From: Bacteroidota bacterium
GTDB lineage: Bacteria > Bacteroidota > Ignavibacteria > UBA10030 > UBA8401
Direction: 5' to 3'
DNA: 64,000 bases
Assembly: GCA_035506275.1 (NCBI GenBank)
Contig: DATJPT010000002.1
Span: 124,001-188,000, forward strand
Shown one piece after another: positions 41,523 to 49,993 of this stretch (position 1 is its first letter; each line of letters opens with the position of its first letter). The notes beneath the pieces are model-generated. The model did no database searches. It was not told where the DNA came from and was given only the letters and a program-made list of their open reading frames with translations. Position numbers and translations under genes: made by a program.

Positions 41523-42029
41523 TCATTTGTGCGTGACGGAATAGATGCTGACGCCCAGCACCCCAAGGGTCGCGGTCGTGTTGAGAATGATCAGCACGTC
41601 CTGCCACGTCAGCGAATCGGGGATCCTCTTTACGACGATCATATCGCCGGGGCTGAGAGGAACCGTCGGGGACTTTCCCTCGAGAATATCGCGCAGGTTG
41701 ATCGTCACCAGCTGGCGGGTCTTTGTATCTTTTCTTCCCGTCGATCGGTACAAAAGCACTTCGTCCAGGTTTGAACGCTCCTTCGGTCCGCCGGCAAAGG
41801 AAATCAGCTGCACAATGTCGGTGTTCGTCGGAATCACGTAGACCCCCTGCTGCGGAACTTCTCCCCACAAATTAACGGTCATCGTCACTTCATACGGCTT
41901 GGCGTAATAAAAATACCCCGGCCTGCTCTGGCTCGCCAGTTTCGAACTGTTAAGCTCCGTTTCCGTCGGGACCTGAGCGCACACCGGAATCGCCGCCATC
42001 AGAATGAATACCGCCAATACTCTTGTCAT
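41523..42029 (-). CDS. Minimal secreted SLBB-domain protein (polysaccharide export-like)
   Basis: A 168-residue exported protein. The signal peptide ends IPVCA|QV. One SLBB fold follows: VTMTVNLWGEVPQQGVYVIP and LVTINLRDILEG. LSPGDMIVVKR precedes a C-terminal hydrophobic stretch VLIILNTTATLGVLGVSIYS, perhaps an anchor. Wza-type export proteins are about 350 residues with a Poly_export domain before the SLBB repeats. That domain is absent here, so it may be an accessory or scaffold rather than the outer-membrane channel. It lies directly downstream of the Wzc-type kinase in transcription order. Confidence 0.8.
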   Translation of the reverse strand: MTRVLAVFILMAAIPVCAQVPTETELNSSKLASQSRPGYFYYAKPYEVTMTVNLWGEVPQQGVYVIPTNTDIVQLISFAGGPKERSNLDEVLLYRSTGRKDTKTRQLVTINLRDILEGKSPTVPLSPGDMIVVKRIPDSLTWQDVLIILNTTATLGVLGVSIYSVTHK

Positions 42030-42104
42030 AGAAGTCGTCTCAAAAATGATTGTTATTCAGGCTGATACATCTGAAAAAGGAGTCACGAACGGCGCCTCTG
42101 TCAT

Positions 42105-42140
42105 GGATCCTTCACTCCGCTTCGCTCCGTTCAGAATGAC
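42105..42140 (-). repeat. Second copy of the dispersed intergenic repeat
   Basis: CGCTCCGTTCAGAATGAC at 42123-42140 is the exact reverse complement of 6010-6027. The adjoining GGATCC-TTCACTCC matches the rest of the unit loosely. It lies in the 188-base spacer between the Wzc-type kinase and the SLBB gene. Confidence 0.55.
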
Positions 42141-42217
42141 GCGAACTCCGTTGGATTGCTTTCACCCAGGTTGTGTGATTGGTTCGCGAGATACTTCCAG
42201 ACAATCTCGAATGCCAA

Positions 42218-44608
42218 TTACGTTTTTTCTTTGGGAGTATATTTCTGCTGATAGTAGTAATCGCCGTGCAGATGGTAGTACCCTCGGTGCAGGCGGTTCA
42301 GCTCGTACTGATTGACGACGATGCCGGCAAGGTTCAGCCTGATGCCTTCGATGATGTCCACGGAATGCTCGAGACTGTCGAACGTCGTCGAATTCGTCTT
42401 CACGACAAAGATGACCGCATCGACCATCGCAACGAGCAATTCAGAGTCTGTGAAGAGAAGGATCGGCGGCGAATCGTACAACACAATGTCGTACATCTTG
42501 TCGAGCTCCGCCTTCAGGTTCTTCATCGTGGAAGAGCCGATCAGCTCGGTCGGGTTCAGCGGAATGGCTCCGCAGGTGAGGATGTCGAGGTTCTCGATGA
42601 ACGTATGGCGGATCGCCGCGTTGACATCGACCTCGCCGAAGAGGACTTCGGTCAATCCCGGTTCAAGGTTCAGATTGAACAGTTCGTGGATCGTCGGCCT
42701 CCGCAGGTCGACGTCGACGAGGAGCACTTTTTTCCGCGTCTGGGCGAAGACGACCGCGAGGTTCGCCGTCGTCAGCGATTTCCCTTCCTGCGGCGCGCCG
42801 CTGGACATCAGGATGCTCTTGACGGGAGTCTCTTTTTTCCAATACTGAACGCTGGTCCGAAGACGCCGGTACGAATCTGCGATGCGCGAATACGGATTTA
42901 TGGCGGTGATCAGATGCGGATCGATGACCAGACCGTCGGAGGCGGTCTCTTTCTCCCCCTCCCCCACAACCCTGCGGATCGTTCCCCGCTCGCCGTCCAC
43001 GGTCCCGTCGAGCGTTTCTACCCGGGTCACCAGGTTGAGCGTCTTCTCGTCCATCGCTGGAATCACGGTCAGCACGCTCAGCCCGCGCCGCTTGATGTCT
43101 TCCGGCTTGTGGATGCGGTCGTCAAAATAATTGATGAAAAATGCGGAGCTGATGCCGATCACCAGCCCGATGAAAAACCCGAAGCCGAGGTTCTTGGGGA
43201 TGTTGGGATAGAGATGCGTTTGCGGCGGAAGCGCGCGCTGAAGGATGTCGACGTACCCGAACTCCGACTGCTCCGCGATCAGGGCGGATTGATATTTTTC
43301 CTCAACGGCCACATAGACCTTTTCCAGCGTCATCTTCGTCCGCTGAAGGCGGGCATAGTCGATGTTGATCTTCGGGATATTCTGGAAGCGCGCCTCGCTC
43401 TGGTTGATGCCGTTCACCAAAGCTTTGCGGCGGACCTCCAGCGATTGCAGGTGCATCTGCGCGTCGATCAACTTCTCCGATAGGTCTTTCGCCAGTTCCC
43501 GGCTTTCGGCGGCCCTCCTCGGTTTGTTCGAACCGGTGCCGATCTTGTCGGAGATTCTTTTGTTGAGCGAGGCGATCTGGCCGTTGATATCGGCGATGCG
43601 GCTGGCAACCAGTGACTGGTCCTGCGTTGCCGAGTTCTGTTCTTTGATGAGCTCCCGTTCCTGCTCGAGCGAATTGATCTGTTCGAGGAGCTTCTGGATC
43701 TCGATGCTGGCCACCATATCCATGATGCGCTTGCTGTCGGTGTCGATCTCGTCCTCTTCATTTTTGGGAAGCGTCGCCTTCACCTCGGCGAGACGCCGCT
43801 CGTACGTCGATACTGTGCTCCGCGCGGTTTCAATTTCGATCTCGACCTCGTCGCGCTGGGCCTCCAGGTCGGAGATCGTCTTCACAACGGATTGAGTTTC
43901 TTCATCGATCGAGCCATGCTTCTCGATATAGCGCCGCAGATCGTCCTCCACGGAATCAAGCGCCACTTTCTTCGCCTGGAGCGTCCTCTCGAGAAACTCG
44001 CGCGTCGACCGCAATTGCTTCCGGCTGTTGTTGAGGTTATTCTGGTAGTACGCTTCCGCGTACGCGTTCGCGATGATCGCGGCTTCCTTCGGGTTCGTGC
44101 TGAGCGCGCTGATGAAGATGACGTCGGAAGCTTTATCAGGGTCGAACGAAACGGCATCGTCGAGGCGGCTGAAAATATCCTCGTTGTGGGCGAACGGCCC
44201 GAACGAAGGCTCGTCATCCGACCGTTTGAGGACCTCGAGCGTATCGGTCCCTCCCAGCGTCGCGACAGGATTTTTCTTCAGCAGAGCCAGCACGTCCTCC
44301 TCGATCACCCGGGACTTGAGGATGCCGATCTCCTTCATCAGGTTGCGGGTCGTCCCGCCCAGGTCCGAGAGATCGATAGAGCCGAGCGCCATGTCGCTCT
44401 TCGCCTTGTTGCTCACCTGGACGATCGCCACCCCTTCATAAATAAAGGCGCCGAGATAGGTGTAGAGAACGGCGCCGATGAAAAAGGCGAGCGTGATCCC
44501 CATGATGACATACTTCCACCGTTCGAGGATCTCGATATAATCGCGCAGGCTCAATTCGAGCGCCGGCGGCGACGTTCCCTGACGATTGTTTGTTGTTTTG
44601 GCTGCCAT
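42218..44608 (-). CDS. Wzc-type polysaccharide co-polymerase / tyrosine autokinase
   Basis: A 796-residue inner-membrane protein. The Wzz domain starts near residue 20 with TM1 at about 33-53; a coiled-coil rich periplasmic part covers about 190-410; TM2 is near 465-485. The cytoplasmic BY-kinase has Walker A SSGAPQEGKS near 602 and Walker A' LLVDVDLRRP, then TCGAIPLNPTELI. The tail carries six tyrosines within fourteen residues (777, 778, 784-786, 790), the usual autophosphorylation cluster. It controls chain length and export; the phosphatase at 26356-26862 is its likely antagonist. Confidence 0.92.
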   Translation of the reverse strand: MAAKTTNNRQGTSPPALELSLRDYIEILERWKYVIMGITLAFFIGAVLYTYLGAFIYEGVAIVQVSNKAKSDMALGSIDLSDLGGTTRNLMKEIGILKSRVIEEDVLALLKKNPVATLGGTDTLEVLKRSDDEPSFGPFAHNEDIFSRLDDAVSFDPDKASDVIFISALSTNPKEAAIIANAYAEAYYQNNLNNSRKQLRSTREFLERTLQAKKVALDSVEDDLRRYIEKHGSIDEETQSVVKTISDLEAQRDEVEIEIETARSTVSTYERRLAEVKATLPKNEEDEIDTDSKRIMDMVASIEIQKLLEQINSLEQERELIKEQNSATQDQSLVASRIADINGQIASLNKRISDKIGTGSNKPRRAAESRELAKDLSEKLIDAQMHLQSLEVRRKALVNGINQSEARFQNIPKINIDYARLQRTKMTLEKVYVAVEEKYQSALIAEQSEFGYVDILQRALPPQTHLYPNIPKNLGFGFFIGLVIGISSAFFINYFDDRIHKPEDIKRRGLSVLTVIPAMDEKTLNLVTRVETLDGTVDGERGTIRRVVGEGEKETASDGLVIDPHLITAINPYSRIADSYRRLRTSVQYWKKETPVKSILMSSGAPQEGKSLTTANLAVVFAQTRKKVLLVDVDLRRPTIHELFNLNLEPGLTEVLFGEVDVNAAIRHTFIENLDILTCGAIPLNPTELIGSSTMKNLKAELDKMYDIVLYDSPPILLFTDSELLVAMVDAVIFVVKTNSTTFDSLEHSVDIIEGIRLNLAGIVVNQYELNRLHRGYYHLHGDYYYQQKYTPKEKT

Positions 44609-44660
44609 AGGAAAAATGATTGCACGAATACGCGTTTCAGTCCGGCTTCAGGGGGTACCG

Positions 44661-46034
44661 CTACCTCCCTTTGCCGAAGAGCATGATATGGATTGTTTTC
44701 AGCATAATATCGACGTCCAGCAACAGCGAATAGTGCGAGATATAATACAGGTCGTACTGCAGTTTGGTGATCGTATCGTCGATGTTTTCGCCGTACGAAT
44801 AATTCACCTGGGCCCACCCGGTGATCCCCGGCTTTACAAGGTGCCGAAAATGATAATACTCAATTTTCTGTTCATATTCACGCGCAACTTCGAACCATTC
44901 CGCGCGGGGGCCGATGATGCTCATTTCCCCCTTCAACACGTTCCACAATTGCGGCAATTCGTCGAGCCGCGTCAGCCGGAGGATCTTTCCCACCTTTGTC
45001 ACGCGGGAATCGTGTTCGCGGACGTATTTATCGCCGGTCGCGGCTCCGTGATACATGGACCGGAATTTGTAGATGGTGAACGGCGACTCGTTCCTTCCGA
45101 TGCGGGTCTGCCGGAAAATAATCGGACCGCGGCTCTCGATCCGTATCATAATCCCGATGAGGATCATCACCGGAAGAAGAAGAAAAAAGCCGACAAAGGC
45201 GATCGCGATGTCGAGCAGCTGCTTCATCCGGTTGTACCACAGGTTGCGCACCAGCAGCAGATCGCCTTCGAACAGCCACCATTTGTTGAGGACGAAAAGA
45301 GGGACTTTTCTGAAATTTTCCTCAAGAAACATTCTGCTCGGAATGAGCGGAATATTCCGGAAGTGCAGCGAGACCAGTTCACGGAAGATCGCGTTGTTCA
45401 GCGATGACCGGTCTTCGGTCAGGATAATGCCGTCGCAGTCGTCGGTCATCGTGCGGAGTTTATTGAGAACATCCCCTTCGATCACCGGCGAACCGTCTCC
45501 TGCGATTGCGAGGCCGACCTTTTTCCCGCTGAGGTCGGCAAAGCGGAGCTCCTGATCCTTCGGCGTTTCGGCGTACATCCTGTACAATTCCTGAGCCGTC
45601 TCGTCTGTGCCGAGCACAAGATAAAACCGCTTCCGCCGAAGTTCCGCGAGGCGCGAATTGATCCCCCTGCGGACCGACAGTGAGATGACAAGGAAGGACA
45701 GATAGGTCGTCGGCAGAACGCTGCGGCTGAATTGCAGCGACGGCTTATAGCTGAAGATGTACACCACGACGATCGTCAGCACCATGATAATCACCATGGC
45801 AAGGATGTACTGGCTGGTGAAGGAGAGGCCGCGCATGTCGCTGTCCGGATTATACGCGCCGATCGCGTCGAGCACGAGCCACGTGATGATCACCGGCAGG
45901 ATCGCGCGGTACCAGTACTCCGTCACAAACTCCACGTCGGTGCGCAGGAGGCTGAGGATAAAGAAAATCCCGAAGAGCGTCGCTCCGTCTATCAGCATCA
46001 ACGTCAACTTGAATATGGTCTTTGACCTAAGCAT
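44661..46034 (-). CDS. Initiating polyprenyl-phosphate hexose-1-phosphate transferase (WbaP/WcaJ-like)
   Basis: A 457-residue membrane enzyme that loads the first sugar phosphate onto undecaprenyl phosphate. About four N-terminal transmembrane helices, a central nucleotide-binding-like domain, and a C-terminal catalytic domain with IIFRQTRIGRNESPFTIYKF, LTRLDELPQLWNVLKGEMSI, IGPRAEWF and VKPGITGWAQVNY. These are the bacterial sugar transferase signatures, including the DE pair. It sits 52 bases upstream of the kinase gene and begins repeat-unit synthesis. Confidence 0.93.
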   Translation of the reverse strand: MLRSKTIFKLTLMLIDGATLFGIFFILSLLRTDVEFVTEYWYRAILPVIITWLVLDAIGAYNPDSDMRGLSFTSQYILAMVIIMVLTIVVVYIFSYKPSLQFSRSVLPTTYLSFLVISLSVRRGINSRLAELRRKRFYLVLGTDETAQELYRMYAETPKDQELRFADLSGKKVGLAIAGDGSPVIEGDVLNKLRTMTDDCDGIILTEDRSSLNNAIFRELVSLHFRNIPLIPSRMFLEENFRKVPLFVLNKWWLFEGDLLLVRNLWYNRMKQLLDIAIAFVGFFLLLPVMILIGIMIRIESRGPIIFRQTRIGRNESPFTIYKFRSMYHGAATGDKYVREHDSRVTKVGKILRLTRLDELPQLWNVLKGEMSIIGPRAEWFEVAREYEQKIEYYHFRHLVKPGITGWAQVNYSYGENIDDTITKLQYDLYYISHYSLLLDVDIMLKTIHIMLFGKGR

Positions 46035-46069
46035 GCCTTATCGGTACCGTAAGCCCATCATCGGGCGCT

Positions 46070-46834
46070 TCATAGCATTCCTGCTTTTTGCAAAAGAACA
46101 TTGTAGAGAAACACCGGGGTCGAGACAAAGTTGCGCTTCCACATTCTGCGCGGCTCTCGGAGAAGACGGGGAAGCCATTCCAGGCCGGCATCCTGGAGCG
46201 GAGCCGACGCCCTCTTTCTGGTTCCGGCAAAGAAATCGAACGCTGCGCCGATCGCGCCGATGAACGGGACCTCGAGGCGTCTGCGATGTTCTTCGATCCA
46301 CTTTTCCTGTTTCGGCGCTGTCATGCCGACCCACAGCGCCGTCGGCGCTGCGCCGTTGACCTCGTCGATCATGCGGGCGTTTTCATCGGCGGAAAATTTT
46401 GCCTTGAACGGCGGCGCGAACGTCCCGGCGATCCGCACGTGAGGATATTCGCTTGCCATCCGCGCTGCGATTTTTCCGAGGACATCCTCCGACGAGCCGA
46501 GAAAATAAAATGACTTCCCCCCCTCTTTTTCCCATCGTTCCGCCAATCCCGAAAAAATATCGTAGCCCGTCACTCTTCGCGTGATCGTCCCCCCCAGCAA
46601 TTTCGATGCAAACACAATGCCGGCGCCGTCGGGGATGAGAAAGTCGGCCGAGCGAAGCGCATTGAGAAATTCCGCGTCCTTCTGCGCAGCCACGAGCGAG
46701 TGGGGGTTCGCGCAATAGAGCGTCCTCCCTTTCGCCCCTGCCGAAATTCCGTCGTCGATCGCCGCGAGAACCTCCTCGGTGTGAGCGGTTTGAACATCGA
46801 CGTTCCAGATCGTTTCGCGGTGAAACTGAAGCAT
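46070..46834 (-). CDS. WecB/TagA/CpsF-family glycosyltransferase (GT26)
   Basis: A 254-residue GT26 transferase. YCANPHSLVAAQKDAEFLNA, ADFLIPDGAGIVFASKLLGG and RVTGYDIF are family marks, as are FYFLGSSEDVLGKIAARM and LWVGMTAPKQEKWIEEHRRR. Members transfer ManNAcA or a related sugar to lipid-linked GlcNAc and are membrane-associated. ATG 46834 is preceded by AAGGGA; TTG 46840 in frame would overlap the previous stop. Probably adds the second sugar. Confidence 0.92.
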   Translation of the reverse strand: MLQFHRETIWNVDVQTAHTEEVLAAIDDGISAGAKGRTLYCANPHSLVAAQKDAEFLNALRSADFLIPDGAGIVFASKLLGGTITRRVTGYDIFSGLAERWEKEGGKSFYFLGSSEDVLGKIAARMASEYPHVRIAGTFAPPFKAKFSADENARMIDEVNGAAPTALWVGMTAPKQEKWIEEHRRRLEVPFIGAIGAAFDFFAGTRKRASAPLQDAGLEWLPRLLREPRRMWKRNFVSTPVFLYNVLLQKAGML

Positions 46835-46836
46835 GG

Positions 46837-48051
46837 TCAATTTCCCTTAGCCTTCCGATGCTCCGCCGCAGCGGCGTACACGGCCATGAGGAGCGAATAA
46901 TTTTCTTCCGCAGTATAGTGTGCGTCAAAATCGCGCTTCGCGCCGGCGCCGAGAAGCTGCAATGCCGCATCGTCATTGAGCAATTTCGTCACGCACGAGA
47001 GTAGTGCTTCTGCATTTCCCGGGGGAAACAGCCGGCCGTTGATGTTCTCGGTGATAAGGTACGGCAGCGAGCCGATGTCCGAAGCGGCAACCGGAACCCC
47101 GAGCGCAAAGGCTTCCTGAATGACCATCGGAAATCCTTCAAAACAAATTGACGGTACGACCAATAATTTCGCCTGCGCGATCCTCTTCAACGCATCGTCA
47201 TGCGGGACATTGCCGAGAAACGACACCGATCGAGCCGCTCCGCTTGTGCGGACCGAGCGCTCTAACGTTTCCCTCATCGGCCCGTCCCCGATGATGTCAA
47301 GGCGCGGCCCCGACGTCCCCATCCGCATCCAGGCATCCACCAAAACATGGATCCCTTTAGCCGCGTACAGCCGCCCGACGAACACTGCGTTCCCAGTCCG
47401 TTCGTTCCACGGGATCGGTCGAGGAGGATGTTCGAGAAAATGGGGCTTCACGTGAAGCGACTCCTCCGGAATTCCGAAGCGAGCCATCTTTTCCTTCTGA
47501 AATCCGGTCAGCGTGATGAACGCATCGACGTTGCGCCGCCACGTATCTCTCGCATTGTGATAAGCGATCATCGCTGACACAGGTAGCGTTGCCAGCCGGC
47601 TGTCGCGATAGCATCCGTAGCGAATCGCCGGCAAAACACTTTTCCTGTCCAGACAGAGCGTACACGGCCGGTCGTCGCGAAGCGCGGTCGCGGCGGAACA
47701 GCCTATGCGATAGTTGTGCATCGTCATGACTGTCGGGACGTTCGACGGCTGCGACGCGTAAAAAATGGACGGCGAGAGGAGAGGAAACGTATTGTGCACA
47801 TGAACGACGTCCGGTGACGTCTCACGCAACAACCTCTTCAACGCGCCCAGGCTGAATGGATTCCAGACTACGCCCGCCGCTCCGCGCACAGATCCGGCGA
47901 TGCCGTACCGAAGGATCTCATCGCTGTGCCGGTTGAACTCGACGACGGCATGTCCGCGGTTCCGTAGAAGATCCGCTTCTGCGGCATACGCAGTGTTCTC
48001 GCCGCTCGGCGCGGAAGATCCATAAAAATTGTGGACGAGAAGAATTTTCAC
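46837..48051 (-). CDS. Glycosyltransferase family 4
   Basis: A 404-residue GT-B transferase starting at GTG 48051. FYGSSAPSGENTAYAAEADL is the N-terminal acceptor side; FVGRLYAAKGIHVLVDAWMR and PSICFEGFPMVIQEAFALGV form the donor site with E-x7-E. A small cysteine pair (DDRPCTLCLDRK) near 135 resembles the possible zinc site of the GT4 at 36188-37528. It is the second gene from the likely promoter. Confidence 0.9.
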   Translation of the reverse strand: MKILLVHNFYGSSAPSGENTAYAAEADLLRNRGHAVVEFNRHSDEILRYGIAGSVRGAAGVVWNPFSLGALKRLLRETSPDVVHVHNTFPLLSPSIFYASQPSNVPTVMTMHNYRIGCSAATALRDDRPCTLCLDRKSVLPAIRYGCYRDSRLATLPVSAMIAYHNARDTWRRNVDAFITLTGFQKEKMARFGIPEESLHVKPHFLEHPPRPIPWNERTGNAVFVGRLYAAKGIHVLVDAWMRMGTSGPRLDIIGDGPMRETLERSVRTSGAARSVSFLGNVPHDDALKRIAQAKLLVVPSICFEGFPMVIQEAFALGVPVAASDIGSLPYLITENINGRLFPPGNAEALLSCVTKLLNDDAALQLLGAGAKRDFDAHYTAEENYSLLMAVYAAAAEHRKAKGN

Positions 48052-48072
48052 TGCGTTGATAAGGTCCGAATC

Positions 48073-48840
48073 TCAGGCAATCGATGATCTGCGGTCCATC
48101 AGCCATTTCTTGACAAACAGTCTGGAACGTAAAATTTCATACTTCTTCAGATTCCATTTGCTGAAGATCGAAACGGGGTCCCGCAAATCGTCAGCCGGCG
48201 TCCTGAACAAGACCCCGCCGACTCCATCCCACGACACATTATCCCCGGCGCCGACGGCAAAGCTGAATCTGTAACGGGCCCGAACCTGCTCCCTGATCGG
48301 AGTGTTGAATTGTCCGTAGGGATAAACAAAGGAATCGACGCTGCGGTTGAGATTTTTCTCCAACGCGGTCTTTGACCGAAGAATCTCATCCTGGACGTTT
48401 GGGGATTGAAGGAGGTTGGGATGAGAATAGGAGTGGGACGCTATCGTCACCAAGCCGCTTGAACAAATTTCCGAGAGTTCCTGCCACGAACAAAAAGGAG
48501 CATCCTCAGCAAATCGCTCATCGTTCATCATTTGATCTGTCGGTACGCCAAGGCGGCGGGAAGGGGGGATATGCCCGCCTGATTCAACTATAAATTTCGG
48601 CGCGACAGCGAGAACTACTCGAATTCCGAACTTTTGTATTAACGGAAGGACATAACAGTAAAAGCTGTAGCTCGCATCGTCAAAAACCATGCAGAGGTTT
48701 ACGAGGTCGGCAGCCAAAGCTTCACCCGGCACAACGACTTGAAAGCTTTGCCGGATGTGCTCGAAATGTCTCTCAAGAACAGGCCGGGAATTGGATAATT
48801 TGTCAGCTTCTATGCGATGATACATGCAACAAAGTAGCAC
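48073..48840 (-). CDS. NodB-type polysaccharide deacetylase
   Basis: A 255-residue carbohydrate esterase 4 protein. CMYHRIEADK is the N-terminal family start, VNLCMVFDDASYSFYCYVLP holds the metal-binding Asp pair, and TIASHSYSHPNLL gives the H-x3-H metal ligands. FVYPYGQFNTP is a further motif. I prefer GTG 48840, with GGGG upstream, because it gives the usual short N terminus and leaves a leader after the predicted promoter; the frame is open to ATG 48891. It is the first gene of the locus and may trim acetyl groups from an amino sugar. Confidence 0.84.
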   Translation of the reverse strand: MLLCCMYHRIEADKLSNSRPVLERHFEHIRQSFQVVVPGEALAADLVNLCMVFDDASYSFYCYVLPLIQKFGIRVVLAVAPKFIVESGGHIPPSRRLGVPTDQMMNDERFAEDAPFCSWQELSEICSSGLVTIASHSYSHPNLLQSPNVQDEILRSKTALEKNLNRSVDSFVYPYGQFNTPIREQVRARYRFSFAVGAGDNVSWDGVGGVLFRTPADDLRDPVSIFSKWNLKKYEILRSRLFVKKWLMDRRSSIA

Positions 48841-48901
48841 GCAGGCCCCAAAAATTGTCCCCCGGTTTACCTGAGCCTTACACGACAACATTATTCGTTG
48901 A

Positions 48902-48929
48902 AATATACACTATCTAACAATATTATCAA
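48902..48929 (-). promoter_or_regulatory. Candidate promoter of the polysaccharide locus
   Basis: On the minus strand TTGATA (48929-48924), a 16-base spacer and TATATT (48907-48902) resemble a sigma70-type promoter. Transcription would begin near 48895, upstream of the deacetylase. Consensus match only. Confidence 0.5.
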
Positions 48930-49051
48930 AGGTCTCTTGTTGATTTTTACAAAACTATTTCCAGACATCGTTATCTCCAGAACTCCCCTTTTTTGCCGAT
49001 ATATAAAGTTATGACCAAGCCGGCGCCTGCGGGCTTTCCGCCTGTGCGGGT

Positions 49052-49079
49052 TTGACCAATCTGATATTTTTGCTAGATT
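49052..49079 (+). promoter_or_regulatory. Candidate promoter of the DUF2279 gene
   Basis: TTGACC (49052-49057), a 16-base spacer and TAGATT (49074-49079). The start of transcription would fall near 49086, on the ribosome site GGAGG (49086-49090) itself, giving a very short leader before GTG 49096. Confidence 0.42.
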
Positions 49080-49095
49080 GTCCTTGGAGGTTCCT

Positions 49096-49989
49096 GTGGG
49101 CGAGCGAGGGGGGAGACAGATCAGTCGGATATGCCTCAACACGGCCGTTGTATTGGTTTGCCTGTTCTTTCCCGCCATTGGGCAGGTTAAGGTAACAAGG
49201 ATCATCCCCCTCGATTCATCCTGCGTAAGTGTTCCCCGGCTTTCCCTTTTTTCGAGCGCTGTCGTGGCAAGCGGAACTGCGGTCTACCTCGCTCGTTACG
49301 AACCGTTGTGGAAGGATCATTATACCTCGTTTTTCTTTCGTGAGGACTTCACCTATGCACGCAACCAGGATAAGCTGCTTCACTTTTACGGAAGCGGACT
49401 CGGAAGCATCATCGCTGCGAAAGGTTTGTCGTGGTCCGGTTATGACGAAGGCGATGCGGCCCTGTACGGCGCGGCGACATCAATCGCCTTCTTCACTTTC
49501 ATGAAGATCGAGGACGGCCACGTCAACTATCTTGGATTCGACCGGGTGGACGAGGCGGCGAATATTCTCGGCGCCGGGTATCCGGCGGCGCAATATTACA
49601 TTCCCTGGCTGAAAAATTTCACGCCGAAAGCTTCGTACGTCGCGTCGGGAAATTCCGTCGTGGCACAGCAGCAGGAGCTCCCGAGTTTTTTAGAGGACCA
49701 TGAGGGGCAAAAATTCTGGATGGGGGTAACGGTACACGATCTGCTGCCGGAAGGGGTTCGGGAATATTGGCCGCCGATCCTCGGACTCGCGGCCGGCTAC
49801 ACTGTCCGCGGGTTGAACACGCCGCATGCGTACCATGAATCGATCATCGCACTCGACCTTGACCTCCGCAAACTTCCCGGAGATTCGCCGTTCCTCAAAA
49901 ACTTGTGGGAGATACTGAACTATATCCACCTCCCCATGCCCGCCGTCCGAGTGAGCCCGTCTGCAATCTGGTACGGATTGTATTTTTAA
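49096..49989 (+). CDS. Secreted DUF2279-family protein
   Basis: A 297-residue exported protein. The signal peptide ends FFPAIG|QV. EPLWKDHYTSFFFREDFTYA and NQDKLLHFYGSGLGS match the DUF2279 (YfiM-like) pattern of an Asp-Lys-His stretch with small membrane-like segments. Function is unknown. GTG 49096 with GGAGG five bases upstream is the better start; the frame also opens at TTG 49078. It is divergent from the polysaccharide locus, ahead of a convergent cyclase gene. Confidence 0.78.
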   Translation: MGERGGRQISRICLNTAVVLVCLFFPAIGQVKVTRIIPLDSSCVSVPRLSLFSSAVVASGTAVYLARYEPLWKDHYTSFFFREDFTYARNQDKLLHFYGSGLGSIIAAKGLSWSGYDEGDAALYGAATSIAFFTFMKIEDGHVNYLGFDRVDEAANILGAGYPAAQYYIPWLKNFTPKASYVASGNSVVAQQQELPSFLEDHEGQKFWMGVTVHDLLPEGVREYWPPILGLAAGYTVRGLNTPHAYHESIIALDLDLRKLPGDSPFLKNLWEILNYIHLPMPAVRVSPSAIWYGLYF

Positions 49990-49993
49990 GCGG

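Noticed and set aside
42179-43483. 434-codon plus-strand frame opposite the Wzc-type kinase
   Set aside because: Antisense artefact of codon bias; the minus strand encodes the BY-kinase with Walker motifs and tyrosine tail.
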